Source of the DNA: Clostridia bacterium
GTDB lineage: Bacteria; Bacillota; Clostridia; Christensenellales; CAG-314
Reading direction: 5' to 3'
Assembly: GCA_017409765.1 (NCBI GenBank)
Contig: JAFQSA010000017.1
Coordinates: forward strand, 1-39,639
DNA length: 39,639 bases
The translations under genes were made by a program, and so were the position numbers. This document shows positions 15,722 to 24,219 of this stretch, piece after piece. The notes below the pieces were generated by a model. The model saw only the letters and a program-made list of their open reading frames with translations. It was not told where the DNA came from and ran no database searches. Every line of letters begins with the position of its first letter. Within the stretch, counting starts at the first letter, position 1.

Positions 15722-16756
15722 ATGCAAAACAATCAAAAAGACATACTCATTTTGGGAATTGAATCATCCTGTGACGAAACGGCCGCATCCGTTGTGAAAA
15801 ACGGCAGAGAAATTTTGTCCAATGTGGTGTTTTCCCAAATTGACATACACAAACTCTACGGCGGTGTTGTGCCGGAAATTGCCAGCCGAAACCACATCCA
15901 AGTGGTGGACCAAGTGGTAAAACTTGCCCTTGACGAGGCAAAGGTAACGTTACAGGACATCAGCGCCATTGCCGTTACCTACGGCGCGGGACTTGTTGGC
16001 GCGTTGCTTGTGGGAGTGTCCTTTGCAAAGGGACTTAGTCAAGCAAGCGGATTGCCACTTATTGCCGTAAACCACATCGAAGGTCACATTTGCGCAAACT
16101 ACATCACCTACCCAGATTTACAGCCACCCTACATGTGCTTGCTTACAAGTGGCGGACATACCGCAGTTGTGCGCGTGGAGGACTACGACAAGTACACGGT
16201 GCTTGCATCCACAGTTGACGATGCCGTTGGCGAAGCGTTCGACAAGGTTGCGCGCGTACTAAAACTGCCCTACCCAGGTGGCCCTCACGTGGACAAACTT
16301 GCAAAGGACGGAGCCCCCGTCTACAAATTCCACTCGGTAGTCATTTCCAACGGCAACTTTAGTTACAGCGGACTTAAAACGGCCGTTATCAACACAGTAC
16401 ACAACGCGTTGCAAAAGGGGGAAGAGGTTAACCCTGCAGACATTGCTTGCTCATTCAATCACGTGGCAATTGACGGCTTGATTGACACATTGCGCTTGCA
16501 CACCAAACAAAGCGGACTTGATACCGTTGCCGTTGCTGGTGGCGTTGGCGCAAACAGTTACCTGCGCGAAAGGATGAAGGAATTTGAAAGCGACGGCATC
16601 CGCGTGTGCCTACCTCAACTAAATTTGTGTGGCGACAATGCGGCAATGATTGCATCGCGTGGTTACTTTATGTATCTAAACGGCGAGTTTGGGGATTTGT
16701 CCTTGAATGCCTGCCCTACACTTAAACTCCGTGGCGAAAAACCACAATCGAAATAA
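15722..16756 (+). CDS. tsaD: tRNA N6-adenosine threonylcarbamoyltransferase
   Basis: TsaD transfers the threonylcarbamoyl group to A37 of tRNAs reading ANN codons, together with TsaB and TsaE. The 344-residue product has the start GIESSCDETAASVV (12-25), YGGVVPEIASR (46-56), and the iron-binding HIEGH at 118-122. It also has GGHTAVV and the C-terminal GVGANSYLRERM and CGDNAAMIA motifs. Length is normal. AAGGAAAG precedes the ATG. The next gene starts two bases after its stop, so the P-type ATPase is coupled to it. tsaB and tsaE are not in the window. Confidence 0.97.
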   Translation: MQNNQKDILILGIESSCDETAASVVKNGREILSNVVFSQIDIHKLYGGVVPEIASRNHIQVVDQVVKLALDEAKVTLQDISAIAVTYGAGLVGALLVGVSFAKGLSQASGLPLIAVNHIEGHICANYITYPDLQPPYMCLLTSGGHTAVVRVEDYDKYTVLASTVDDAVGEAFDKVARVLKLPYPGGPHVDKLAKDGAPVYKFHSVVISNGNFSYSGLKTAVINTVHNALQKGEEVNPADIACSFNHVAIDGLIDTLRLHTKQSGLDTVAVAGGVGANSYLRERMKEFESDGIRVCLPQLNLCGDNAAMIASRGYFMYLNGEFGDLSLNACPTLKLRGEKPQSK

Positions 16757-16758
16757 CT

Positions 16759-19251
16759 ATGGAAAACAGAGTCTTACAAAATCAATTGGAAAAACCCGAC
16801 GTAAAAGTCGGCTTGACAAGCGCACAGGTTGATGCGCGCATAAAGGCAAAACAGACCAACAAAGTCAAAAAGGTTGTGGGCAAAAGTTACTTGCAAATTT
16901 TTGTTACCAACATTTGCACGTTTTTCAACCTGTTGGGATTTATCATCTTTTTGCTGATGGCTCTTTGCGGAAGTTGGTCCAACATGATGTTTGTTGTGGT
17001 AATTTTGGCAAACACCGTTGTGGGCATCTTCCAAGAAATCCGCAGTAAAATTGCGGTGGAAAAACTGTCCATTGTTAGTGAGCCCACAGTTGACGCGCTA
17101 CGCGATGGCCAAAAGCAAAACATCAAAACGCAACAAATTGTGTTGGACGACATTTTGATGTACTCAGCAGGCAAGCAAATTTGCACCGATGCCATCATAC
17201 TTGACGGCGAGGTGGAAGTTAACGAATCCATGCTTACCGGCGAAAGCGAACCCATCAAAAAGAAGGCAGGCGACACCCTGTACAGCGGTAGTTTTGTTGT
17301 TTCCGGCAACTGCACATGTCAAGTTACCGCAGTTGGCAAGGATAACTACATCGAGCAACTCTCCGCCAAGGTAAAACTGGCAAAAACTCCCGACTCCAAA
17401 ATTATCAAGGGCATAATGTCCATCATCAAGATTATTGCAATCATAATTTTCCCACTGGGTATTGCAACGTTTTTTACCAGCGCGGAAATTGCAACTCTTG
17501 TTGGTGTGGACAACGTTGTTGGACAATACTTCCAAGGCGTTGCGGAAATCAAAAAGACAGTTAACGATGCCATCGTGAGCGCTGCCGGCAGTATGATTGG
17601 TATGGTGCCAAGCGGTATGGTTTTGCTAACAAGCATGACGCTTGCCGTTGGCGCACTCAAGCTTGTGCACAAAAAGGTGCTTGTACGCGAACTGCCCTGC
17701 ATTGAAATGCTTGCCCGCGTGGACACCTTGTGCTTGGACAAAACTGGCACTATCACCGACGGAAGTATGACGGTGGAGAAACTTGTCCCCGTTGGTACCG
17801 ACGAACAAACGCTAAAACAAATGCTTGCAACTTTGGTGGGTGGCACACAAGACAACAACGCCACCGCAGTTGCAGTAAGCAACTACCTAAAGGACGTTGC
17901 ACCACTTGGCACAAATGCAATTTTGCCATTTAGTTCCGCACGAAAGTTTTCCGCTGTGGAAACACAAAATGGCACAATTGCAATGGGCGCGGCGGAATTC
18001 ATGTTCAAACGCGAAGGCAACGAACAGTTCTTCCAACAAATTGAAACGCACCTTGCCAAGGGCTTGCGCGTGCTTGCAGTAGGCAAAAGTGATAGCCCCA
18101 TCCAAGACAATAACGTTACAAACCTTGTTCCTTGCGGAATTGTTCTGTTGCAGGACACAATCCGTGCCGATGCGCCACAAATCATCAAGTGGTTTGTGGA
18201 AAACGACGTTCAAGTGAAGGTTATCTCTGGCGACAATCCCCTTGCCGTATCGGTAATTGCTCAAAAGGTGGGCGTTGCCGGCGCAGAAAAGTACATTTCC
18301 CTCGAAGGTTTGACGGATGAGCAAGTGTGGGACGTTGCCAACGACTACACCGTGTTTGGACGCGTAACTCCCGAGCAAAAGGCAATACTTGTTAGGGCGA
18401 TGAAGGCGCAAGGCCACACAGTTGCCATGACGGGCGACGGCGTAAACGACATCTTGGCCATGCGCGAAAGCGACTGCGCCATCTCCGTTGGTTGCGGTAC
18501 CGATGCTGCCAAAACGGCATCCAACTTGGTGCTGATGGACAACAAATTTAGTAGCTTGCCAAACGTTGTTGCCGAGGGCCGTCAAGTTGTAAACAACGTA
18601 CAAAACAGTTCTTCCTTGTTCTTGATGAAAACATGCATGACAGTTTGCACAACAATCTTGTTGCTGTTTTTGCCATACAGTTACCCATTTGCGCCACAAA
18701 ACTTGTACGCAGTTGAGTTTTTTGTAAACGGCATACCTGCGTTCTTGCTTGCGTTGAAGCCCAACCACGATCGCATCAAGGGCAGTTTTGTAAAGAATAT
18801 TCTAAAAAACACCCTGCCAAACGGCATTGCGATGTTTGGTGCGGTAGCATTGACGTACATCTTTATGCGCACCATTGGCCTGGACGTTGAGCCAAACGGG
18901 CTAGTTAACTCCGCACAAATAACAACAACGGCAATGATAGCCATGACAAGCATTGGCGTGGCTGGTTTGTGGGTAATCATGTACCCATTCGATTGGCTAG
19001 ACTTTGGCATTGGCATGATAAGCACCATTGGCGTGCCAGCATTTTTGACACTTGTGCCACTTGTGTACAACAGCGTTTTGAAAGATGCAATTGCATTGGA
19101 CCCATCCAAAGCAATGGTTTTGACGGTGCCAATCCCAACAAGCGCGTGGATTTTTATCGCGGTGACAGTTGTGGCAATGACAGCCGTGATGATTTTGGGC
19201 AAAGTTGTTATCAAAAAGTTGGAAAACAAAAAACTACAAATGCAAAACTAA
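16759..19251 (+). CDS. Cation-transporting P-type ATPase (CtpE-like)
   Basis: This 830-residue membrane pump has the full P-type set: actuator motif TGES (160-163), phosphorylation site DKTGT (327-331), and the hinge TGDGVND (558-564). The transmembrane ion motif reads GMVPSGMVLLTS around 281-292, where calcium pumps have PEGL, so the usual Glu is Ser here. That pattern and the ten-helix layout place it near the CtpE-type subgroup, inferred to move calcium or another divalent cation. No N-terminal metal-binding CXXC domain is present, which argues against copper or zinc. It starts two bases after tsaD with no clear ribosome site, implying translational coupling. Confidence 0.9.
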   Translation: MENRVLQNQLEKPDVKVGLTSAQVDARIKAKQTNKVKKVVGKSYLQIFVTNICTFFNLLGFIIFLLMALCGSWSNMMFVVVILANTVVGIFQEIRSKIAVEKLSIVSEPTVDALRDGQKQNIKTQQIVLDDILMYSAGKQICTDAIILDGEVEVNESMLTGESEPIKKKAGDTLYSGSFVVSGNCTCQVTAVGKDNYIEQLSAKVKLAKTPDSKIIKGIMSIIKIIAIIIFPLGIATFFTSAEIATLVGVDNVVGQYFQGVAEIKKTVNDAIVSAAGSMIGMVPSGMVLLTSMTLAVGALKLVHKKVLVRELPCIEMLARVDTLCLDKTGTITDGSMTVEKLVPVGTDEQTLKQMLATLVGGTQDNNATAVAVSNYLKDVAPLGTNAILPFSSARKFSAVETQNGTIAMGAAEFMFKREGNEQFFQQIETHLAKGLRVLAVGKSDSPIQDNNVTNLVPCGIVLLQDTIRADAPQIIKWFVENDVQVKVISGDNPLAVSVIAQKVGVAGAEKYISLEGLTDEQVWDVANDYTVFGRVTPEQKAILVRAMKAQGHTVAMTGDGVNDILAMRESDCAISVGCGTDAAKTASNLVLMDNKFSSLPNVVAEGRQVVNNVQNSSSLFLMKTCMTVCTTILLLFLPYSYPFAPQNLYAVEFFVNGIPAFLLALKPNHDRIKGSFVKNILKNTLPNGIAMFGAVALTYIFMRTIGLDVEPNGLVNSAQITTTAMIAMTSIGVAGLWVIMYPFDWLDFGIGMISTIGVPAFLTLVPLVYNSVLKDAIALDPSKAMVLTVPIPTSAWIFIAVTVVAMTAVMILGKVVIKKLENKKLQMQN

Positions 19252-19254
19252 CAC

Positions 19255-19286
19255 AAAAGGACGGACAAATTGGTCTGTCCTTTTTT
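19255..19286 (+). terminator. Terminator after the P-type ATPase gene
   Basis: GGACGGAC and GTCTGTCC arms (19259-19266, 19273-19280, with G-U pairs), then six T. Confidence 0.87.
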
Positions 19287-19529
19287 GATGGCACAGCCTT
19301 TACACAAGGGAGGCAATCACGCAAATAACTCCAATACAACGGCTTGGTTTTATGGTAATATGCGGGAGGGGCAACCCCTCCCCTACAAAAACCGCAACAC
19401 ACTACCAACAGCGGTTATATTCATCTTACCATACGATGTGATTTTGTTGGTAAAATGGTTATGTTGTCACATCGTAGGGGAGGGCATTTTTGCATATAGT
19501 TAGATATTTACAATATATTGCGCAAATAG
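19287..19529. other. Intergenic region with repeat remnants
   Basis: It contains CCTTTACACAAGGGAGG (19300-19316), a short relic of the large hairpin element at 23242, palindromic element 8, and a truncated CTACG-type element at 19473-19485 (CGTAGGGGAGGGC, no right arm). I see no gene. Confidence 0.6.
19364..19386 (+). repeat. CTACG-type palindromic element 8
   Basis: GGGAGGGG, CAA, CCCCTCCC, CTAC. Identical core to the 4783 copy. Confidence 0.75.
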
Positions 19530-19558
19530 TTGTACAAAAACGGAAAATTTGGTACAAT
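19530..19558 (+). promoter_or_regulatory. Promoter of yqhQ-prmC
   Basis: TTGTAC (19530-19535), 17 bp, TACAAT (19553-19558), with an extended TGG before the -10. Confidence 0.75.
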
Positions 19559-19600
19559 GTAGATAATGACAAGTTTGCGCTTGTTTTTTAGGAGCGAAAT

Positions 19601-21373
19601 ATGAAAACTAAAATTGGCGGTCAAGCCGTTATCGAAGGCGTAATGATGCGTGGCGCAACAAGCATGGCCTTGACAGTTCGTGACGAACTTGGTCAAATGC
19701 GCACCGAAACAACTCGCCTTGCAACAAAAAAACCCTGGTATAAAAAAATTCCATTTTTGCGTGGAATCATAAATCTTGTAACGTCCATGATTGATGGCAC
19801 AAAAATCATTTCCAAATCTGCCGAATTGATGGTCGAGGACGAAATTGAAACCTCCAACGAAAGTATGGGCGGATTGATGGCAATATCCACATTGTTGGGC
19901 GTTGCGCTTGCGCTTGGACTGTTTGTTGTGCTTCCAACGGCCATCACGACGGGCATTTTTGCCTTGTTCCAATTGGACGTGGACAACCTTGATTGGGCAT
20001 GGCTAAAGTCCCTTATCGAAGGCGTTGCAAAGATGGGCGTGCTGGTTGGATACATGGCGCTTGTTTCCCAAATGAAGGAAATCAAACGCGTGTTTATGTA
20101 CCACGGTGCTGAGCACAAAACCATTGCCTGCTACGAGGCGGAAATGGAACTTACTGTGGAAAACGTACAAAAATGCAGTCGTTACCACGACCGTTGTGGC
20201 ACAAGTTTTTTGGTGTTTACCGTTGTACTTTCCGTCATTTTGATGATGGTGTTGGACGTTGTTTGCGCTGCATGTAACGTGACGGTATTTTTGGAAAAGG
20301 AAAACTGGTGGCTACGCGCATTGCTCAAAATTGCAATGCTTCCCCTTACCGCTGGCGTAAGTTACGAAGTGTTGATGCTACTTGCAAACAGTAACTTTGT
20401 GTTGTTCCGCCCCTTGAAGTGGATGGGCAAGCAATTCCAAAAGATCACCACCAAAGAGCCCACCGACGACATGTGCGAAGTGGCAATCAAATCCTTTGTT
20501 GCCGTTTTGGAAATGGATGCCGACCCAACCATTGCCGAAGTAAAATTCCCTGCACCACTAACTGTGGACGAATTCAAGCAAAAGGTTGCCGACTCCGAAT
20601 TGCCAACACTAATTGGCACGGGCGACGTGGATTGGCTTACAACTGCAGTTTTGCACGTAAAGGCAAGCGACCTCACAAAAGACATCAAAATCCCCTACGG
20701 ATGGGTACTTCGTTTGCAAAAGGCGTGCGAAGGCATCAAAAACGGTCAACCTTGGCAACAAGCAATTGGCACGGTGGAGTTCTTTGGACGCAACTTCCAA
20801 ATTGACAAAAACGTGCTTATCCCACGACAAGAAACGGAACTTGTTTGCGAGCAAGCGTTGAAGTACATCGACAAAAAATCCAAAGTGTTGGATTTGTGCT
20901 GTGGTAGTGGCGTTTTGGGTATCACAATTGCGTTGGAAAAATCCGCAAAAGTTACCTTGGGCGACATTAGCAAGGATGCGCTTGCCATTGCAAAGTTGAA
21001 CAACTACAAACTCAAAGCCAAAGCAAAAGTAGTCAAAACAAATATGTTTGAAAAAATCAACGGAAAGTTTGATGTTATCGTTTGCAACCCACCATACATC
21101 GAAAGTGACGTTATCCCAACACTTGACCAAAGCGTACGCGACTACGAACCACATCTTGCGCTTGACGGTGGCAAGGACGGATTGAACTTCTACCGCGATT
21201 TGGCAAGAGAGTCTGCCGACCACTTGAAAAAGGGCGGTATGCTGGTGCTAGAAATTGGCTACAATCAAGGCCCAGCCGTTTGCGATTTGCTCGTTGACAA
21301 GTTTGACGTTGAGTGCCTCAAGGACTACTCCAACAACGACCGCATTGTTATTGCTAAACTCAAAAACCATTAG
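19601..21373 (+). CDS. prmC: Fused YqhQ (DUF1385) and PrmC release-factor methyltransferase
   Basis: The 590-residue open frame joins two proteins normally encoded by neighbouring genes. Residues 1 to about 305 are a DUF1385 membrane protein: IGGQAVIEGVMMRG (5-18), YHGAEHKTIACYE (about 167-179), several helices, and an ITTKEPTDDMCEVAIKS end. Residues about 330-590 are PrmC, which methylates the GGQ glutamine of release factors with SAM: LIPRQETELV (about 406-415), LDLCCGSGVLG, and the catalytic NPPY at 496-499. There is no stop or internal ribosome site at the junction. prfA, encoding its substrate RF1, follows 63 bases downstream. AGGAGCG precedes the ATG. Confidence 0.92.
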   Translation: MKTKIGGQAVIEGVMMRGATSMALTVRDELGQMRTETTRLATKKPWYKKIPFLRGIINLVTSMIDGTKIISKSAELMVEDEIETSNESMGGLMAISTLLGVALALGLFVVLPTAITTGIFALFQLDVDNLDWAWLKSLIEGVAKMGVLVGYMALVSQMKEIKRVFMYHGAEHKTIACYEAEMELTVENVQKCSRYHDRCGTSFLVFTVVLSVILMMVLDVVCAACNVTVFLEKENWWLRALLKIAMLPLTAGVSYEVLMLLANSNFVLFRPLKWMGKQFQKITTKEPTDDMCEVAIKSFVAVLEMDADPTIAEVKFPAPLTVDEFKQKVADSELPTLIGTGDVDWLTTAVLHVKASDLTKDIKIPYGWVLRLQKACEGIKNGQPWQQAIGTVEFFGRNFQIDKNVLIPRQETELVCEQALKYIDKKSKVLDLCCGSGVLGITIALEKSAKVTLGDISKDALAIAKLNNYKLKAKAKVVKTNMFEKINGKFDVIVCNPPYIESDVIPTLDQSVRDYEPHLALDGGKDGLNFYRDLARESADHLKKGGMLVLEIGYNQGPAVCDLLVDKFDVECLKDYSNNDRIVIAKLKNH

Positions 21374-21436
21374 CTTTTTTGTGTAGATACTCATCAAACA
21401 AAATCACACAAATAAGTATAAAGAAGGTAAATTATC

Positions 21437-22507
21437 ATGACACAAAAATTAGACAAAATCGTTGCTCGTTACGAGTTTTTGACGGAAGAAATCTCCAAGC
21501 CAGAGGTTATCGCAAACAACAGCCAATGGAAAAAGTTGGTAAAGGAACACTCCAACTTGCGCCCCATTGTGGAGTGCTACGAACAATACAAAAAGGCCAA
21601 GAGCGAGTTGGAAGCCAACTTGGAACTTGCCGAAATGGAAACAGACAAGGAAATGCTTGCCTTGTTGCATGAGGACATCAACTTCCAAAAAAAGCAAATT
21701 GAGGAACTAAACGACCAACTTAAAGTTTTGCTTTTGCCAAAGGACCCCAACGACGACAAAAACGTTATCATCGAAGTGCGCGCTGGTGCCGGTGGCGAAG
21801 AGGCAGCACTTTTTGCCAACGAAATACGTCGCATGTACTACATGTTTGCCGACAAAAACCGTTGGAAGGTGGAAGAAATCAACATCGACGAAAACGAACT
21901 TGGAGGACTCAAGGAAGGCTCTTTCATGATCGTGGGCGAAGGTGCTTACTCCAAGTTTAAGTTCGAAAGTGGCGTACACCGCGTTCAACGCGTACCCGAT
22001 ACGGAAAGTCAAGGCCGTATCCACACAAGCACCATCACAGTTGCAATTCTCCCGGAAGCACCCGACGTGGACATCGAAATTTTGGACAAGGACTTGAAAA
22101 TTGATACTTATCGCTCAAGTGGCGCTGGTGGCCAACACGTAAACAAGACGGAGTCCGCCATCCGTATCACACACTTGCCAACAGGCATTGTTGTTGCTTG
22201 CCAAGACGAGCGTAGCCAAATCAAAAACCGCGAAAAGGCGTACAACATCCTTAAGTCCAAACTGTACGACTACTACCAAACTCAAGCCGATGCCGAGTAT
22301 GCCGCAGCACGCAAAAGCCAAGTTGGCACAGGCGACCGCAGTGAGCGTATCCGCACCTACAACTTCCCACAAGGACGCGTTACCGACCACCGCATTGGTT
22401 TGACGTTGTACTCCATCGAAAACTTTATGAATGGCGACATTGGCGAAATGGTAGAGGCACTTCGCCTTGCCGACCAAACCGCCAAGTTGCAAAATAGCGA
22501 AGACTAA
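21437..22507 (+). CDS. prfA: Peptide chain release factor 1
   Basis: RF1 reads UAA and UAG stop codons and triggers peptide release. The 356-residue product has the codon-recognition segment HRVQRVPDTESQGRIHTS, where PDT is the RF1-type PxT tripeptide (RF2 has SPF). The GGQ motif is at 231-233 within SSGAGGQHVNKTESA; Q233 is the residue PrmC would methylate. The N-terminal helical domain and C-terminal tail are complete, and length is normal. The ribosome site GAAGG is moderate. It follows the YqhQ-PrmC fusion and ends at a strong terminator. Confidence 0.97.
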   Translation: MTQKLDKIVARYEFLTEEISKPEVIANNSQWKKLVKEHSNLRPIVECYEQYKKAKSELEANLELAEMETDKEMLALLHEDINFQKKQIEELNDQLKVLLLPKDPNDDKNVIIEVRAGAGGEEAALFANEIRRMYYMFADKNRWKVEEINIDENELGGLKEGSFMIVGEGAYSKFKFESGVHRVQRVPDTESQGRIHTSTITVAILPEAPDVDIEILDKDLKIDTYRSSGAGGQHVNKTESAIRITHLPTGIVVACQDERSQIKNREKAYNILKSKLYDYYQTQADAEYAAARKSQVGTGDRSERIRTYNFPQGRVTDHRIGLTLYSIENFMNGDIGEMVEALRLADQTAKLQNSED

Positions 22508-22518
22508 CCAAACAAAAC

Positions 22519-22549
22519 AAAGCACCCGTCATTTGATGGGTGCTTTTTT
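22519..22549 (+). terminator. Terminator after prfA
   Basis: AAGCACCC and GGGTGCTT arms with a short inner stem, then TTTTTTG. Confidence 0.9.
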
Positions 22550-22598
22550 GTTACTGTTGGCCTTGCCCTAACATTGCTGTACAATTACACTACAATAC

Positions 22599-22627
22599 AA
22601 AAGACCACTCAATCGAGTGGCCTTTTT
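22599..22627 (+). terminator. Second hairpin downstream of prfA
   Basis: CCACTC, loop AATC, GAGTGG, flanked by AAAAG and CTTTTT. It may act as a backup terminator. Confidence 0.7.
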
Positions 22628-22642
22628 ACCCAACAAACCTAT

Positions 22643-22682
22643 CACAACAAAAAAGAGAGTAACGCATCCGTTACTCTCTTGT
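22643..22682 (-). terminator. Terminator after rpmE
   Basis: A perfect 12-bp stem AAGAGAGTAACG/CGTTACTCTCTT (22653-22664, 22669-22680) with T-rich tracts on both strands, 14 bases beyond the rpmE stop. Confidence 0.9.
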
Positions 22683-22694
22683 TGTTTTATATCA

Positions 22695-22901
22695 TTATTG
22701 CAAGCCGTACTTTTTCTTGAACTTGTCAACACGTCCGCCTGCATCTACAAGTTTTTGCTTACCTGTAAAGTAGGGGTGACACTTGTTGCAGATTTCAACC
22801 TTGATTGTGTTTGTGTTTTTGGTTGTACCTGTTACAAATGTTGCGCCACAAGCACATACAACAGTCGCTTCATGATAATTTGGATGTATACCTTGTTTCA
22901 T
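22695..22901 (-). CDS. rpmE: 50S ribosomal protein L31, zinc-binding type
   Basis: L31 bridges the two ribosomal subunits. The 68-residue product has the four zinc ligands of the C+ form: C16 and C18 (VVCACGA) and C38 and C41 ([14 protein letters not shown]). It ends KFKKKYGLQ, typical of the family. The GAGGTG ribosome site is close to the ATG at 22901. It is a single-gene unit, convergent with prfA and divergent from rpmH. The perfect palindrome TGGAAC-TTT-GTTCCA (22924-22938) in its leader may be regulatory. Confidence 0.97.
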   Translation of the reverse strand: MKQGIHPNYHEATVVCACGATFVTGTTKNTNTIKVEICNKCHPYFTGKQKLVDAGGRVDKFKKKYGLQ

Positions 22902-22948
22902 ATCGCACCTCGCCCTTTATATTTGGAACTTTGTTCCACAGCCTTTTT

Positions 22949-22977
22949 ATTCTACTATAACAAAACAAATCCGTCAA
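22949..22977 (-). promoter_or_regulatory. Promoter of rpmE
   Basis: On the minus strand, TTGACG (22977-22972), 17 bp, TAGAAT (22954-22949). Confidence 0.75.
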
Positions 22978-23087
22978 GCGTTTTGTGCAAATTTGCTATT
23001 GCCACATTTTTGGGGACATTTTGCCACGTTTTTGCGGTGGTTGGAAGTGTGTTTGGACATTTTGATTGATGTGTTTGCCGAAATTGC

Positions 23088-23115
23088 GGGCGGATATGGA
23101 ATCCGCCCCTACGAT
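23088..23115 (+). repeat. CTACG-type palindromic element 9
   Basis: GGGCGGAT, ATGGA, ATCCGCCC, CTACGAT. Together with TTTTGATTGAT and AAATTGC upstream it matches the 4861-4915 copy over about 50 bases. Confidence 0.8.
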
Positions 23116-23121
23116 GAAAAC

Positions 23122-23225
23122 GGCGGGAGCAAGCCCTTTCCCCGGTCGCAAGCATAGCATTGCTCCCCGCTTTGGCTACAAACAACTCACTGGGTTGTTT
23201 GCTTTACGCGTCGCGCCCTACATTG
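23122..23225 (+). repeat. Interrupted CTACG-type element
   Basis: It starts GGCGGGAGCAAGCCC, like the 4730 element, and ends CGCCCTACATTG, matching that element's CGCCCTACGTTG. About 75 extra bases in between include a palindrome CAAACAAC/GTTGTTTG. It looks like one element disrupted by another sequence. Confidence 0.6.
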
Positions 23226-23241
23226 TTGATACCTTGATTTG

Positions 23242-23356
23242 AGGCTCCCTTGTGTAAAGGGAGCTGGCACGAAAGTGCCTGAGGGATTGTAAGTTGGTGC
23301 TTTGGACAATCCCCCAGTCGGCAAAACCGACAGCCCCCTTTACACAAGGGGGCCTT
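23242..23356. mobile_element. MITE-like 115-bp inverted-repeat element
   Basis: The left arm (AGGCTCCCTTGTGTAAAGGG at 23242-23261, continuing to AGGGATTGT) and the reverse complement of the right arm (23306-23356, CCCCCTTGTGTAAAGGGGGC) match over about 49 bases. Each arm also folds on itself. It contains no gene. Similar nested hairpins are widespread in clostridial genomes, to my knowledge. A relic lies at 19300-19316. Confidence 0.7.
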
Positions 23357-23510
23357 TTGTGATTTTTCCTCACACATCGTCCCAAAGTGGGAGCCATGTT
23401 GGGAACTTGATTTTCGCATTGTTGCGTGGATATTTTCCTTCATTTTGCTATGGTTGTATATTTATATACAATATTTGTGCAAAACATCCTTGGGAAAAAG
23501 TGCCAAATAC

Positions 23511-23539
23511 TTGACTTTGTGCGTTTGATTTGTTAAAAT
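23511..23539 (+). promoter_or_regulatory. Promoter and long leader of rpmH
   Basis: TTGACT (23511-23516), 17 bp, TAAAAT (23534-23539). The leader would be about 190 nt and contains hairpins GTTGCT-GTG-AGCAAC (23664-23678) and GGCGC-GAAA-GCGCT (23705-23718), the latter just before the ribosome site. Confidence 0.7.
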
Positions 23540-23738
23540 ACCGATGTATGCTATGCTCATCAATATGCGCTTTTTGCGGAGAGATGGTTTTGTTGGCACA
23601 AATTGTGGCAAAATAGAGTTGCAATTGACCTATCCAGCAAACAATCCAAATTGGCAAAATGTGGTTGCTGTGAGCAACGGCTAACCCAAAAACAAGATAA
23701 TTTTGGCGCGAAAGCGCTGGCATAAAGGAGAAAGAAAA

Positions 23739-23873
23739 ATGAAAAGAACTTACCAACCCAAGAAAAGACAAAGAAGCAAAGTACACGGTTTCCGCGCTAG
23801 AATGAAGACAACTGGTGGCAGAAGAGTTCTCGCACGTCGTCGCGCTAAGGGTCGTCACGCACTTTCCGCATAA
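23739..23873 (+). CDS. rpmH: 50S ribosomal protein L34
   Basis: L34 is a very basic 44-residue protein of the large subunit. The sequence starts [19 protein letters not shown] and ends [11 protein letters not shown], matching the family over its full length. AAAGGAG lies eight bases before the ATG. It opens the conserved string rpmH-rnpA-yidD-yidC-jag, with rnpA starting 16 bases after its stop. A long structured leader precedes it. dnaA, its usual upstream neighbour, is missing. Confidence 0.97.
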   Translation: MKRTYQPKKRQRSKVHGFRARMKTTGGRRVLARRRAKGRHALSA

Positions 23874-23889
23874 TTAGGGGAAAACAGGC

Positions 23890-24219
23890 TTGAAGTCTAT
23901 CTACAGACTTAAAAAAAACTATCAATACAACTACGTGTACAAACACGCCAAAAGCGTGGGTGACAGGAATTTTTTGATACTTTACTGCACAAGCAATATC
24001 CAAGCATCCAAGGTGGGTTTTTCCGTCAGCAAAAAGTACGGTGGAGCAGTTGAACGCAACCGCATACGCCGTCAAATGAAGGCGGTAATGTCCACACTTA
24101 TGCCACAAGTGAAAAGTGGTTTCAATTTGGTGGTAATTCCACGCAAAAGCGAGCCATATCTCCACAAAGATATTGTTTCGAGTTTGACAAAGCTACTCAA
24201 AAGGGCGGAGCTGATATGA
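23890..24219 (+). CDS. rnpA: Ribonuclease P protein component
   Basis: RnpA assists the RNase P RNA in cutting 5' leaders from precursor tRNAs. The 109-residue product begins with a TTG codon (KSIYRLKKNYQYNYVY), preceded by AGGGG at a suitable distance. The RNR signature region is present as AVERNRIRRQMKA (about 53-65), with the expected VGFSVSKKYG before it. Length is normal. It overlaps yidD by four bases (ATGA), indicating coupled translation. The RNase P RNA gene was not seen in the window. Confidence 0.95.
   Translation: MKSIYRLKKNYQYNYVYKHAKSVGDRNFLILYCTSNIQASKVGFSVSKKYGGAVERNRIRRQMKAVMSTLMPQVKSGFNLVVIPRKSEPYLHKDIVSSLTKLLKRAELI

Larger units (their letters stand above)
22978..23510. 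other. Repeat-rich intergenic region upstream of rpmH
   Basis: In most Bacillota dnaA lies near here; no dnaA or other gene is visible. The region holds palindromic element 9 (23088), an interrupted element (23122-23225), a large hairpin element (23242-23356) and the perfect palindrome TTGTATAT-TT-ATATACAA (23454-23471). I saw no convincing DnaA-box cluster. Confidence 0.65.
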
